A DNA stretch of 64,000 bases from Paenibacillus sp. DMB20 (GTDB taxonomy: Bacteria > Bacillota > Bacilli > Paenibacillales > Paenibacillaceae), in assembly GCF_000987955.1 (NCBI RefSeq), contig NZ_LAZU01000040.1:96061-160060 (forward strand). The letters run 5' to 3'. Below, one piece after another: positions 1 through 8,922 of this stretch. Numbering within the stretch: the stretch's first letter is position 1; every line of letters begins with the position of its first letter. Made by a program: the position numbers and the translations under genes. The notes under the pieces were generated by a model, which saw only the letters and a program-made list of their open reading frames with translations, was not told the origin of the DNA and did no database searches.

Positions 1-1
1 G

Positions 2-352
2 AATATTTTGAGCAATCCGAAGATCGGGATCATATTTGTTATACCGGGCTTAAAAGAAACGCTTCGGATTAACGGCAGTGCCGTTATTATGAAAGATGAA
101 CCCATATTGGACCAGCTCCAAGTCCAGGGGAAAAAGCCTTGGTTCGGCATAGGGGTCAAAGCCGAAGAATGTTTCATCCACTGTGCCAAAGCATTTCTGC
201 GTTCCCGGGTATGGGAGCCGGATTCCTGGCCGGCGCCGTCACGGCTTCCGAAGGTTTCGAAAATATTAGCGGATCACGCCAATCAAGAAAATTTTACGGA
301 AGAAGCGGTCAGCCAAGCGTTAAAAGAAAGCTACGAAAAACGGCTGTATTGA
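2..352 (+). CDS. Pyridoxamine 5'-phosphate oxidase-family flavin-binding protein, C-terminal part
   Basis: The reading frame is already open at the left edge of the window, so this is the C-terminal ~116 residues of a longer gene. The segment 'NPKIGIIFVIPGLKETLRING' type pattern, followed by a lone catalytic-domain tail rich in Lys and Trp, matches the MSMEG_1061-like branch of PPOX-fold proteins, small FMN or F420-binding split-barrel oxidoreductases. The start codon and N-terminal strand are outside the window. The gene ends in TGA and is followed by a symmetrical hairpin that it shares with the convergent gene downstream. The family call is fairly secure, but substrate and cofactor cannot be read from the sequence. 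Confidence 0.7.
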   Translation, partial: NILSNPKIGIIFVIPGLKETLRINGSAVIMKDEPILDQLQVQGKKPWFGIGVKAEECFIHCAKAFLRSRVWEPDSWPAPSRLPKVSKILADHANQENFTEEAVSQALKESYEKRLY

Positions 353-442
353 GCCGAAAAGGAAAATTATTGCATCCTCAAGCAATTTTAAAGTTTTCTC
401 ATAAATAACCGGTATGCTCATACAGCAAAATGTTTAATGAAG

Positions 443-487
443 AAAGGCCCCTTAACCTTCGATATCGTCGAAGGTTAAGGGGCCTTT
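443..487. terminator. Bidirectional hairpin between convergent genes
   Basis: A perfect 20-bp inverted repeat (arms 443-462 and 468-487, 5-base loop) lies between the stop codons of two convergent genes. It is GC-rich at its base (AAAGGCCCC/GGGGCCTTT), giving short A and T tracts at its edges, as expected for a terminator working in both directions. Confidence 0.85.
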
Positions 488-504
488 GACATGCGGGGGA
501 TTCC

Positions 505-1659
505 CTAATCTACCAAATGCGCGAGTATCGCCCGATATGCCGTTACCGCCTCATCGTCATGCACGTTGAAGACGGTTGGATCTACGCCGGTCTTTACGAT
601 GACGGCGTTTTCCCGTCGATTGATGTAGATGTGCTGCCCGTAGATGCCGCGGGCCATCACCTCCGAGCCGTCGCTTCCGCGAGGCGTCCACCATTGATAC
701 TGATAACCGAAGAACTCATCGGCTTGTCCCGCCATGAGATCCTTCCGATCGGGAATGATCGATTCGTTCATCCACCGTTCCGATACGATGCGGCGCCCGT
801 TCCAGGTTCCCTGATGCAGCACCAATCGGCCGATTTTCGCATAGTCCCGCAAGGCGGCGTTTACAAAGGTGAACGCAATCTCATTGCCGTGAAGGTCGGT
901 GTTCCAGTACGCATCGTATTCCATGCCAAGCGGCTGCCACAGCTTTTCCTCCAAATAGGCGGAAGGCTTCTTTCCTGTCGTTCGCTCCAACAGCATGCAT
1001 AATACCTGCGTATCGATGCTTTTATATTGGAATTGTCCCGGCGGCTGCAAGCGGGTCAGTTTCCGGACAAATTGCGTAATCGGCATGGCCGACTCCCCAA
1101 AGACGTCTTGCAAAAAGGTGTAAATCTCCGCATCGGGGTCTGCGTAATCCTCGTTGAAACGGACGCCGGAAGACATTTGCAGCACATCTTTTATTCTCGC
1201 GCCGTCATATCCGCTTCCGGCCAGCTCCGGCAAATAACGCGTTACCGGGTCTAACACATTTTCCATAGCCCCTTCGTCGAAAGCGATGCCCATCAAGAGG
1301 GAAACGATCGACTTGGCAACCGACATCGACATCGCGGTCGATTGCCGCCCATATCCGCTATAGTAACGCTCGGTTGCTATCGTGTCGTCCTTAATGACGA
1401 GCCATCCGGTGGCATGGACCTTGTCCATATATTGCTGGACGGTGGAAGTCTGACCGCCGTAGTTATAGCGGACAATGCCCAGATCCCGATCCTCCTCTGA
1501 GAACCGGAACTTATCCGACGGCGCGTGAATATCGCGTTTTGGCAAAATATGATCCATATGGCCGAAATTCCAGGCGATATGATCTTCATGAAGCAGCGTT
1601 TCCAGCTTGGCCAGATCGTGCTGAGGCGAGGCAGCCATCGTTTGCGTGTTTGTGCTCAT
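505..1659 (-). CDS. Serine hydrolase of the beta-lactamase/class C (NylB-like) family
   Basis: The protein is 384 residues from the ATG chosen here; a TTG four codons upstream is only one base from the AGGAGG and is less likely. The SxxK nucleophile motif is visible as 'SVAK' near residue 117. A Tyr-containing second motif ('FQYKSID') and a C-terminal Gly-rich strand ('GIYGQHIYI') take the places of YxN and the KTG-like triad. This set is typical of the beta-lactamase-related serine hydrolases that include 6-aminohexanoate-dimer hydrolase and esterases. No signal peptide is visible, so a cytoplasmic esterase or amidase is more likely than a penicillin-binding role. Substrate is unknown. It stands alone, facing the next operon divergently. 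Confidence 0.85.
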   Translation of the reverse strand: MSTNTQTMAASPQHDLAKLETLLHEDHIAWNFGHMDHILPKRDIHAPSDKFRFSEEDRDLGIVRYNYGGQTSTVQQYMDKVHATGWLVIKDDTIATERYYSGYGRQSTAMSMSVAKSIVSLLMGIAFDEGAMENVLDPVTRYLPELAGSGYDGARIKDVLQMSSGVRFNEDYADPDAEIYTFLQDVFGESAMPITQFVRKLTRLQPPGQFQYKSIDTQVLCMLLERTTGKKPSAYLEEKLWQPLGMEYDAYWNTDLHGNEIAFTFVNAALRDYAKIGRLVLHQGTWNGRRIVSERWMNESIIPDRKDLMAGQADEFFGYQYQWWTPRGSDGSEVMARGIYGQHIYINRRENAVIVKTGVDPTVFNVHDDEAVTAYRAILAHLVD

Positions 1660-1829
1660 GTATGTATTCAATCCTCCTGTTATTTTGCTAATGCAGGGAC
1701 ACTCTCATTATTGTACCTCAACGGGCAGTTTTTAGGTAAATGGAGGAAGTTTCTTTAGCGCAATCGGAACGATTCAGGGTATGTTAGGTTGTTGAAAACC
1801 AGTATATCTAACTTTTTGACATATATATA

Positions 1830-1857
1830 TTGCATTTTGGAATGTAATGGATATAAT
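1830..1857 (+). promoter_or_regulatory. SigA-type promoter of the DUF6773/XRE operon
   Basis: TTGCAT (1830-1835) and TATAAT (1852-1857) are separated by 16 bases, about 45 bases before the ATG at 1902. The -10 is perfect and the -35 is a 4/6 match. An AT-rich tract (TATATATAT) lies just upstream. Confidence 0.55.
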
Positions 1858-1901
1858 AAACAGGAGGGATTTACCAGTCATCAAGAGAAAGGAGGCTTAA
1901 T

Positions 1902-2411
1902 ATGAAGTGGCTGAACAGGCGCAAGGTTGAAGATGAGCGCATCGTTAACATGAAGAACAAAATCTACAAAGAAGCTTACCTATTGATCGTGAGCATCTGC
2001 ATGATTTCGGTTATAGTGAAAAGTTTTACGCTAAGCGATTGGACGTCGTCATTGCCGGAGATTGCCATTATCCTTGCCGGGAGTCTGTACGCCGGTATTC
2101 GAATCGTGCTTCTCGGCATCTATTCGGACGAGGTTGAAGTCCACGACAGCAGCAGCAAAATTAAGTTCAATACGCGTATCATGCTCTGGGGGATAGGGAG
2201 CGGAATATTTTTGGCGCTGTTTTTCGGTATCCGGAGTGCAATCCTGTTTGGAGACGGCAGCTTAACAACGGGGCTGCGGTATTTCTTTTTGGTCAGTCTC
2301 ATATCGCTTTTGATCTATATTCCACTTTTTGCGGGCGTCCTCGTGTTGTCCCATCAACTGGCCAATAAAGCGAGTCAGAAGATTTCCCGGAAAGATCAAC
2401 TGGATTCATGA
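1902..2411 (+). CDS. DUF6773-like four-helix membrane protein
   Basis: This 169-residue membrane protein has a short charged N-terminus (about residues 1-25), then predicted membrane segments near residues 27-45, 52-72, 95-115 and 125-150. It ends in a Lys/Ser-rich cytoplasmic tail. A good AAAGGAGG lies six bases before the ATG. The gene is followed 21 bp later by a 65-residue XRE regulator in the same direction. Such pairs of a small membrane protein and a short Cro/CI-like regulator are common in Bacillota and are usually read as a self-regulated operon. Molecular function is not known. Confidence 0.7.
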   Translation: MKWLNRRKVEDERIVNMKNKIYKEAYLLIVSICMISVIVKSFTLSDWTSSLPEIAIILAGSLYAGIRIVLLGIYSDEVEVHDSSSKIKFNTRIMLWGIGSGIFLALFFGIRSAILFGDGSLTTGLRYFFLVSLISLLIYIPLFAGVLVLSHQLANKASQKISRKDQLDS

Positions 2412-2432
2412 GTAAGGGGCGGGTAATTTTCC

Positions 2433-2630
2433 ATGAAAAATATCAAAATGAAAATGGCCCGGGTAGAAAAGGACCTTTCCCAGGAAGAATTAGCGCAACT
2501 CGTGGGCGTCTCCAGGCAAACGATCGGTTTAATTGAACTGGGAAAATACAATCCCAGCCTTAGCCTCTGCATTGCCATATGCAAAACATTGTCTCGGACG
2601 TTAAATGATCTGTTTTGGGATGAGGAATAG
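2433..2630 (+). CDS. Short XRE (Cro/CI-like) helix-turn-helix regulator
   Basis: The 65-residue protein is almost entirely one HTH_3 domain. Residues 15-50 carry the pattern LSQEELAQLVGVSRQTI, then the conserved 'IELGKYNPSLSL' helix 4-5 region, and the protein ends in the 'LNDLFWDE' tail seen in the YozG/YvaO-type small repressors. It is a cytoplasmic DNA-binding protein, probably dimeric, and likely controls the operon it shares with the membrane protein directly upstream. It begins at ATG 2433. Confidence 0.9.
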   Translation: MKNIKMKMARVEKDLSQEELAQLVGVSRQTIGLIELGKYNPSLSLCIAICKTLSRTLNDLFWDEE

Positions 2631-2675
2631 ACGATTTGACCGTATGACGGTAACCTTAATAGGGGGAAATAACAA

Positions 2676-4102
2676 ATGTTAAAACAAAAGACAGGAAAGA
2701 TATTAACCGCGTGCATGTTAACGGCTTCGATCATTGGGGGTATCGTGTTTACAAGCAGCAGCGCTTATGCCGCATCAGAAGCCGTACAAGGCAAGGTTTC
2801 GGAAGTCCGGACATCCAAGGACGCCATAACGGAATGGGAGTCTTGGATGAAAGACCATGCCTACAAGCTGGAGTCCATCCAACCTGTCGGCACCAAGGGA
2901 GGGGAAGGGCAGTTCAAGGATTTGGAGATGCTGAAGCCCTTGCTGCATGATAAGCGCATTGTTTTTCTGGGAGAAAGCTCTCACGGCGTAGGCGAATTCA
3001 ATTTGGCGAAGACCCGTCTGGTCCAATTTTTGCATCAGGAAATGGGATACAATGTGCTCGCTTTCGAGAGCGGATTGGGCAATGCTTCGATTGCCTATGG
3101 CACATCGGGTACGCAAAATGCGGAACAGACGATGAAGGATTCCATCTTTGGCGTGTGGTGGAGCAAAGAGATATTGCCGTTATTCGAATACATAAAAACA
3201 ACACAAGCTTCGGAACAGCCGCTGGCGCTTACCGGCTTTGACATGCAGTTCCAGTCCCCGCTCCTTGACGGAAAATGGCTGAAGGACGATAAGCTGGCAC
3301 AGCGTCTGCAAGACGCGGAAAAAAAAGCTTTCCGAGTATGCCAATGGAACGGATCTTAAAGCTTACCGATCAGAGAAGGCTCAGTTGATTCAAGTGTACA
3401 AGGATGTGCTTCAAGCTACGAAATCCGAATCAAGCCAAGGACTTTTGAAAAAAAAACTATCCGAACAATCCCAAGCTGCCCGTTCTTTTGGAGCGAAGCC
3501 TGAATGACCGGATCTCCGTGGCGCAGGAATACGTGGAAATATCCATTCAATCGAATGCGGGAATGGGCGAGGGGGATTATACCTGGTTCCTGAAGTCCAT
3601 GGAATGGCGCGATAAGGCGATGCTGGACAATCTGATTTGGCTTGCGACAGACGTGTATCCGACTGAAAAATTTATCGTCTGGGCGCATAATGATCATATC
3701 CGAAAAGCGCAGAGCGAAGTGATGGGTTCTCCGTATCCCGTGAAATTGATGGGCGAAATGCTTCCGGATGAATGGAAAAAATACAGCTACGTGCTGGGAC
3801 TGTACGCCGCCGGCGGAAAGACGTCCGACAATTCCGGAAAAACGCATGACGTTCTCCCGCTGGAGCCCGGATCGGTTGAGTCCATTATCTCTGCCGCCGG
3901 ATCGCCTTACACCTTCATTGATTTGCGTTACCGCAACAATGAACGGGGGAACTCCTGGATGTTTGAACCGCGATATTCTTACAGTTGGGGCATGATTCCC
4001 GAAAGCCTGGTTCCGCGTGATCAATATGACGGCATTCTCCTTCTTGATGATGTGAATCCGCCGCAATATATCAGATCGTCCTCTTCAAAAACTGCCGAAT
4101 AA
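2676..4102 (+). CDS. Exported erythromycin-esterase-family protein, frame broken twice
   Basis: The protein is about 474 residues once two frame shifts are repaired. It opens with a Sec signal peptide (basic start, hydrophobic core, 'AYA' cleavage near residue 32). The block 'FLGESSHGVGEF' near residue 95 holds the Glu and His that serve as catalytic residues in EreA/EreC-type esterases, and the 'FESGLGN' and 'GFDMQFQ' blocks that follow are also typical. The C-terminal half continues with 'MEWRDKAM' and 'IVWAHNDHIRK'. Frame is lost at an A8 run (3319-3326) and again at an A9 run (3448-3456), each fixed by removing one A. Export suggests action on extracellular substrates; macrolide hydrolysis is not established for this subfamily. 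Confidence 0.8.
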
Positions 4103-4149
4103 GCAATTATCCTTTTATTTCTTAAATTGCTCTTGATCGTGACTGCTCA

Positions 4150-4190
4150 CAAAAGGCAAGGAACAGCTTTTGCTGCTCCTTGCCTTTTGT
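4150..4190 (+). terminator. Rho-independent terminator after the erythromycin-esterase-like gene
   Basis: Arms 4150-4167 and 4172-4189 form an 18-bp stem with one mismatch and a TTTT loop, ending in a TTTTGTT tail. Confidence 0.8.
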
Positions 4191-4193
4191 TAA

Positions 4194-4310
4194 GATATCA
4201 GAAAGTATAAGCTTCGGTTACGCGGCTTCCTGATATCGCAAGAAAAATTTCCTCTAAACGCGGTCTGTCTTCTGAGAATATACGTCGATAGACGTTTTTT
4301 CTTAAAATGT
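4194..4310. repeat. Intergenic repeat element, most complete copy
   Basis: This stretch between two genes contains an 8-bp inverted repeat (GATATCAG 4194-4201 and CTGATATC 4230-4237) around the motif GAAAGTATAAGCTTC, then CGCAAGAA, then a small hairpin (ACGTC-GATA-GACGT) followed by T6. The first half recurs near 21.8 kb and the second half just after the stop codon at 40.5 kb. That makes it a dispersed family rather than local sequence. Whether it is a small RNA, a MITE-like element or a terminator cassette is not clear. Confidence 0.6.
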
Positions 4311-4352
4311 GGTATGGAAATATCTATAATAATTGAAAGCGGGGCGTATTTC

Positions 4353-4730
4353 ATGAGCTTGGGATTGTCACACTGTCTGCAAATATTTCCGACTCCCGAT
4401 ATTAGAGCCACAGCGGGCTTTTACGAAAAAATAGGGTTTAGAACGGTTTTTTACCTCGAAGCAGCCGAGCCGCATGCTTGCCTGTACCGGGATGGAGTGG
4501 AAATCGTGTTAACGAAGTCCGCTCTGGAAAAGATCGTTCCGAACCGGATGCAGCACGGATATGGATATGATGCTTATTTTATTGCCCATGACCAAAAAGA
4601 ACTTGAAGAGGAACTCGCAGCTTTGGGGATCACGATCGTACGTCCTTTATCGACAACGGATTATAACAATCGCGAGTTTGTGTTTGAGGACGTGGACGGA
4701 CGATGGATCGCGGTCGGAAACAAAATGTAA
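4353..4730 (+). CDS. VOC-family (glyoxalase/bleomycin-resistance-like) protein
   Basis: The 125-residue single VOC domain starts at ATG 4353, seven to ten bases after an AGCGGGG ribosome site. An in-frame ATG 13 codons upstream lacks one. The paired beta-alpha-beta-beta-beta units are visible: 'LQIFPTPDIRATAGFYEKIGF' type opening (residues 7-27) and a closing 'REFVFEDVDGRWIAVG' strand pair. It probably forms a dimer and may bind or alter a small hydrophobic molecule. Substrate cannot be predicted. It follows the intergenic repeat at 4194-4310 and stands alone. Confidence 0.8.
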   Translation: MSLGLSHCLQIFPTPDIRATAGFYEKIGFRTVFYLEAAEPHACLYRDGVEIVLTKSALEKIVPNRMQHGYGYDAYFIAHDQKELEEELAALGITIVRPLSTTDYNNREFVFEDVDGRWIAVGNKM

Positions 4731-4872
4731 CTTCGTTTTCCGTCTTTCAATCGCGATATACGGCATGTTGGCCATCCCTGTTTTTCTTGGACGTGGCTTT
4801 GCTTTGCGGCATTCCCTTATAATAGAGATAATATAGGATAAAGCGGATCAAATGATGATGAATAAGGGGATC

Positions 4873-6069
4873 ATGATGTTGACAACGACCAGAGAACGGA
4901 TATTGGACCGATTACATAAACAGATCGAAAACCGGGAGCATATCATCGGCGTGGCTGCCGGGGCGGGAATATCGGCCAAATACGCCGCGAAAGGCGGGGC
5001 CGACCTCATTTTGGCACTGAATTCCGGACGTTTTCGGCAGATGGGGCTCGGCTCCATTGCAGGCTTGATGCCGTATGCGAACTGCAACGATATGGTGATG
5101 GAATTCGGGACGAGGGAGATTCTGTCCATCGTCCGGGATACGCCCGTCATATTCGGTTTATGCGGAACCGATCCGTGTCTTGATCTGCCGTCTTATCTGG
5201 AGTCCGTCCGGCAAAGCGGTTTTGCCGGGATCATCAATTACCCGACCCTGGGATTAATCGACGGGAAATTTCGGGAAGCGCTTGAAGAAGAGGGAATGTC
5301 CTACTTGCAGGAAGTTGAGGCTGTCCGTTTGGCTCATGGGTCAGGCATGTTCACGATGGCCTTTGTTTTTAATGCGGAGCAGGCGGGTTTCATGCTTGAA
5401 GCGGGGGCCGATGTCATCTGCGCCCATTTGGGCGTGACCGCAGGGGGTCAGATGGGCACGAAAAAGGTATTTTCCCTGGAAAAAGGGGCGGACATCGCCA
5501 GGCAGATTTTTGCCGTGTGCGACAAATCCGGCCGAAAGCCGATCAAGCTGGTTTATGGCGGTCCGGTCCATACCCCGATCGATGTGCAGTATATGTATGA
5601 TAACACGTCGGTTATGGGATATGTCGGCGGTTCCAGCTTTGAGCGGATCCCGACGGAAGAGGCGATCGTGGAAACGACCCACCGTTTCAAGGCAACGGGT
5701 CATCTGGAGCAAGACAAGCAGCTGATGGACAAGCTTAGCAGGTTGGAAGAGCCGTATGATTATGTCGCTTATGTCAAAGAGTATGTCACGGAGAATTACA
5801 TGAACAACATTTCGCTCACCGAGCTGGCTGACCGCATTCATGTATCCCGTACGCATTTGAGCGCTCTTTTCAACAAGGAGGTCGGCTGCAGCTTCCCTGA
5901 ATATATGGCAAAATACCGAATCCATAAAGCGCTCGATATCATGAAGCACAGCAAGCTGCCAATGTCCCGGATCGCGGAGCTGGTCGGCTACCCGGACTAT
6001 GTCCATTTCAGCAAAACCTTTAAAAAATACGTTGGAGTTTCCCCACAAACTTATCGGCAGCAAACATAA
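4873..6069 (+). CDS. TIM-barrel (PEP-hydrolase family) domain fused to AraC DNA-binding domain
   Basis: The protein has 398 residues. Residues 1-275 match the TIM-barrel PEP-hydrolase/'TIM-barrel signal transduction' family (PF09370 type), with 'GAGISAKYAAKGGAD' near residue 30 and a closing 'GYVGGSSFERIPTE'. Residues 298-398 form a two-HTH AraC domain ('ISLTELADRIHVSRTHLSALF' type, then 'ELVGYPDYVHFSKTFKKY'). The barrel is clearly paralogous to the free enzyme encoded at 7463-8293. The likely reading is a regulator that uses a copy of the pathway enzyme as ligand sensor to control the operon directly downstream. I place the start at ATG 4873 by alignment with the paralogue; upstream ATGs at 4852 and 4855 are possible. 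A terminator follows. Confidence 0.8.
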   Translation: MMLTTTRERILDRLHKQIENREHIIGVAAGAGISAKYAAKGGADLILALNSGRFRQMGLGSIAGLMPYANCNDMVMEFGTREILSIVRDTPVIFGLCGTDPCLDLPSYLESVRQSGFAGIINYPTLGLIDGKFREALEEEGMSYLQEVEAVRLAHGSGMFTMAFVFNAEQAGFMLEAGADVICAHLGVTAGGQMGTKKVFSLEKGADIARQIFAVCDKSGRKPIKLVYGGPVHTPIDVQYMYDNTSVMGYVGGSSFERIPTEEAIVETTHRFKATGHLEQDKQLMDKLSRLEEPYDYVAYVKEYVTENYMNNISLTELADRIHVSRTHLSALFNKEVGCSFPEYMAKYRIHKALDIMKHSKLPMSRIAELVGYPDYVHFSKTFKKYVGVSPQTYRQQT

Positions 6070-6085
6070 GACAAATATACATAAA

Positions 6086-6114
6086 GATCGTACAAGGATA
6101 CGATCCTTTTTTTT
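6086..6114 (+). terminator. Rho-independent terminator after the TIM-barrel/AraC gene
   Basis: A 7-bp GATCGTA/TACGATC stem with a 6-base loop is followed by C and eight T residues. Confidence 0.85.
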
Positions 6115-6115
6115 A

Positions 6116-6129
6116 TGAAAGCGCTGTAA
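6116..6129 (+). promoter_or_regulatory. Candidate cre (CcpA) site
   Basis: TGAAAGCGCTGTAA matches the catabolite-responsive consensus TGWAANCGNTNWCA at the core (TGAAAGCGCT) with mismatches only in the right arm. It lies about 80 bp before the start of the UPF0261 gene, a position compatible with carbon catabolite control of this operon. Confidence 0.4.
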
Positions 6130-6211
6130 TATGTTCTTGTAGAGATCATACCGGCACTAACGGTCAAGCCGGAAGAGGCTCTCAAAGATGAAGCTGAAGG
6201 AGGTTTGAACG

Positions 6212-7442
6212 GTGAAGACGATTGCCATTGCGGGAACGTTCGATTCCAAGGGCGCAGAGTTTTTGTACGTCAAATCGGTCATTGAAGCCTTGGGATTGAA
6301 AACCTTTACGATTCACTGCGGCGTTTTCGAGCCGATGTTTGCGCCGGATATTAATCATATCGAGGTAGCGGAGGCGGCCGGAGTCGATATAAGCGGGATC
6401 GCCGAAAGAATGGACCGGGCCGCCGGTACGGAGGCACTGGCCCAAGGGATGGAAAAACTTATTCCCAAGCTGTACGAGGCGGGAAAGTTCGACGGTATTT
6501 TGTCTTTTGGGGGTACCGGAGGCACTTCCATCGTAACGGCCGGAATGAGGGCCCTGCCGATCGGCGTTCCCAAGCTGATGGTATCCACCGTCGCATCCGG
6601 CAATACGGCTCCATACGTCGGAACAAGCGACATTGTCATGTTTCCGTCCATCGTGGACGTATCAGGCCTCAATTCGTTTTCCACCAAAATATTCACCAAT
6701 GCCGCCCATGCGATGGCGGGGATGGTTCAGTTCGAGTCAGCGCCGCCGCAGGACAAAAAAGCCTTTAGTTGCGGCGACCATGTTTGGCGTGACCACGCCG
6801 TGCATCGATTATGCCAGAGAGCATTTGGAGAAGCATGGCTATGAAGTGCTGGTATTCCATGCCACGGGAACCGGGGGACGGACGATGGAGAGCCTCATCG
6901 AAGCCGGTTTTATCGACGGGGTGTTGGACCTGACGACCACGGAATGGTGCGACGAGCTGGTAGGCGGCGTTTTATCCGCAGGTCCTCATCGGCTGGAAGC
7001 CGCAGGACGCTGGAAAGTACCTCAAGTGGTATCCACGGGGGCGCTGGATATGGTCAATTTCGGACCTTATGATACGGTGCCAGGAGCTTTCCGGGAACGC
7101 AACCTGTACAAACATAATCCTTCGGTCACCTTAATGCGGACCACGGTGGAAGAGAACCGCCGTTTGGGCGAGATACTAGCGGGTAAACTGAATGAAGCGC
7201 AGGGGCCGACTGCCCTGATGCTTCCTCTGAAAGGAGTATCCATGCTGGATGTGGAGGGGCAGCCTTTCCGGGGAGCCGAAGAGGACGAAATGCTGTTTAA
7301 CACGTTAAGAGAGCGGATTAACCGCGAAGCGGTGGAACTGATCGAAATGGATACGGACATTAATGACCGGTCCTTTGCGGTTGCCGCAGCGGATAAGCTG
7401 ATGGAAATGATGAGACAGCATGAAACAGACGCAAAAAATTGA
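6212..7442 (+). CDS. Tm-1-like (UPF0261) ATP-binding-domain protein, one frame break
   Basis: After repair this is a 409-residue protein of the UPF0261/Tm-1-like family (PF06792): 'AGTFDSKGAEF' at the N-terminus, 'SFGGTGGTSI' near residue 93, 'TVASGNTAPYVG' near 131, and 'HATGTGGRTMESLIEAG' type sequence in the second half. In plants the tomato Tm-1 protein carries this domain joined to the same TIM barrel that is encoded here by the next gene. Bacterial function is not established. Frame is lost at an A6 run (6755-6760); one A fewer restores 'QDKKPLVAATMFG'. Start is GTG 6212, preceded by GAAGGAGG. It is cotranscribed with the downstream barrel gene (20-bp gap). Confidence 0.85.
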
Positions 7443-7462
7443 ACACTGGAGGATGAAACATC

Positions 7463-8293
7463 ATGGCGATGAGAACAAGATCTGAGGTATTGGCTAAGTT
7501 AAAAGCGGAGGCTGCTGCCGGGAACGTCCTTTTGGGAGCCGGTGCCGGAACGGGAATATCGGCCAAAAGCGCCGAGGCCGGCGGCGTCGATCTGATCATC
7601 ATATACAATTCGGGACGCTACCGGATGGCCGGCCGCGGATCGCTTGCCGGGTTGATGCCGTACGGCGATGCCAACCAAATCGTGGTGGACATGGGCAACG
7701 AGGTGCTTCCTGTCGTAAAGGATACCCCCGTATTGGCGGGAGTCTGCGGCACCGATCCTTTCCGGATCATGGACATCTTTTTAAAGCAGCTGAAGGAGCA
7801 GGGCTTTGCAGGGGTTCAGAACTTCCCGACGGTTGGCCTGATTGACGGGGTATTCCGCACGAACCTTGAAGAAACGGGCATGGGGTATGATCTTGAGGTG
7901 GAAATGATCCGGAAGGCGCATGAGCTCGATATGCTGACGACGCCGTATGTGTTCGATGCGGATCAGGCGAAGAAAATGGCCGAGGCCGGTGCGGATGTGC
8001 TTGTGGCTCATATGGGGCTTACCACCAAAGGAACGATCGGCGCCAAAACCGCATTGACCCTGGATGATTGCGTGGAGAAAATTCAGGCCATTTGCGATGC
8101 GGGCAGAGCGGTCAATCCGGACATCATGGTATTGTGTCACGGCGGTCCGATCGCAGAGCCGGAGGATGCCGAGTATGTGCTGTCCCGAACCCAAGGAGTC
8201 GAAGGATTTTTCGGCGCTTCCAGCATCGAGCGATTTGCAACGGAGGTTGGCATCAAACAGCAGACGGAAGCTTTTAAGAATATATCCAAATAA
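7463..8293 (+). CDS. TIM-barrel PEP-hydrolase-family protein
   Basis: The 276-residue protein is a complete single TIM barrel. Glycine-rich phosphate-binding style loops 'GAGAGTGISAKSAEAGG' (residues 25-41) and 'FFGASSIERFATE' (near 255) are shared with the barrel half of the regulator at 4873-6069. Conserved acidic and basic residues in 'CGTDPF' and 'HMGLTTKGTIG' lie at equivalent barrel positions. The family is annotated as phosphoenolpyruvate hydrolase-like; the real substrate is unproven. It is the second gene of an operon with the UPF0261 protein, the same domain pair that plants fuse into Tm-1. A GGAGG precedes ATG 7463. Confidence 0.85.
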   Translation: MAMRTRSEVLAKLKAEAAAGNVLLGAGAGTGISAKSAEAGGVDLIIIYNSGRYRMAGRGSLAGLMPYGDANQIVVDMGNEVLPVVKDTPVLAGVCGTDPFRIMDIFLKQLKEQGFAGVQNFPTVGLIDGVFRTNLEETGMGYDLEVEMIRKAHELDMLTTPYVFDADQAKKMAEAGADVLVAHMGLTTKGTIGAKTALTLDDCVEKIQAICDAGRAVNPDIMVLCHGGPIAEPEDAEYVLSRTQGVEGFFGASSIERFATEVGIKQQTEAFKNISK

Positions 8294-8307
8294 TCGGTCA
8301 GTCCCAT

Positions 8308-8368
8308 ATCCCCTTGATGGAAGGCATACCTGTTTGCATCGGTATGTCTTCACATCAAGGGGATTTCT
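8308..8368 (+). terminator. Long rho-independent terminator after the TIM-barrel gene
   Basis: The outer 12-bp perfect stem (8308-8319 with 8353-8364) encloses an inner imperfect stem GGCATACC/GGTATGTC, followed by a short T-rich tail. Confidence 0.8.
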
Positions 8369-8406
8369 TTATAATATAGGAAGGTATAGGTAAGAGGAGG
8401 GCGGCC

Positions 8407-8922
8407 GTGAATTTATATCATTTTAGCGAAGAAGAGAACATTGAGATTTTTAAGCCGAGGGTTAAAGAAAACCGGAGGGACATGCCTCCGATCGTATGGG
8501 CGATTGATGAAGAGCACCAGTTTACTTTTTATTTTCCCAGGGATTGCCCGCGGATCGTATACACCCGGTCCGACGATTTGACGCGGGAGGACGAACGGAG
8601 GTTTTTCGGCAATACGGGCGCGGATATTGTGATAACCGTCGAGACGGGCTGGTTCGACCGGATCATGAGCACCACATTATACCGTTATGAGCTTCCCGGG
8701 AAGACGTTTGAGCTTTTTGATGCCACAGCCGGCTATTACATATCAAAGGATACGGTTGTGCCGACTGGCAAGCTTGCTATCTCTAACGGGCTTGAGCAAT
8801 TAATGGCAATGAACATGGATGTACGCTTTACCCCTGATCTGTATCCTCTTCGAGAGGCTGTATTGCAGTCGTCGATCAAGGATTTCGGGATCCATCGATT
8901 TGAAAATGCGGTAAAAAGGTAA
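8407..8922 (+). CDS. DUF6886-like conserved protein
   Basis: This 171-residue cytoplasmic protein begins 'MNLYHFSEEENIEIFKPR' and continues 'PPIVWAIDEEHQFTFYFPR' type sequence, the signature start of the DUF6886 family. Members begin with a 'HFSEE.I..F.PR' motif that resembles the opening of RNA 2'-phosphotransferase/ADP-ribosyl-like folds, but that link is speculation. GTG start with AAGAGGAGGG eight bases upstream. No functional partner is evident next to it. About 270 bp without genes follow, in which I see no further recognisable feature. Confidence 0.7.
   Translation: MNLYHFSEEENIEIFKPRVKENRRDMPPIVWAIDEEHQFTFYFPRDCPRIVYTRSDDLTREDERRFFGNTGADIVITVETGWFDRIMSTTLYRYELPGKTFELFDATAGYYISKDTVVPTGKLAISNGLEQLMAMNMDVRFTPDLYPLREAVLQSSIKDFGIHRFENAVKR

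Noticed and set aside
3319..3456. Erythromycin-esterase-like gene as a decayed pseudogene
   Set aside because: Both breaks are single extra A residues in A8 and A9 runs, and the sequence on all sides is well conserved, matching the window-wide overcall pattern.
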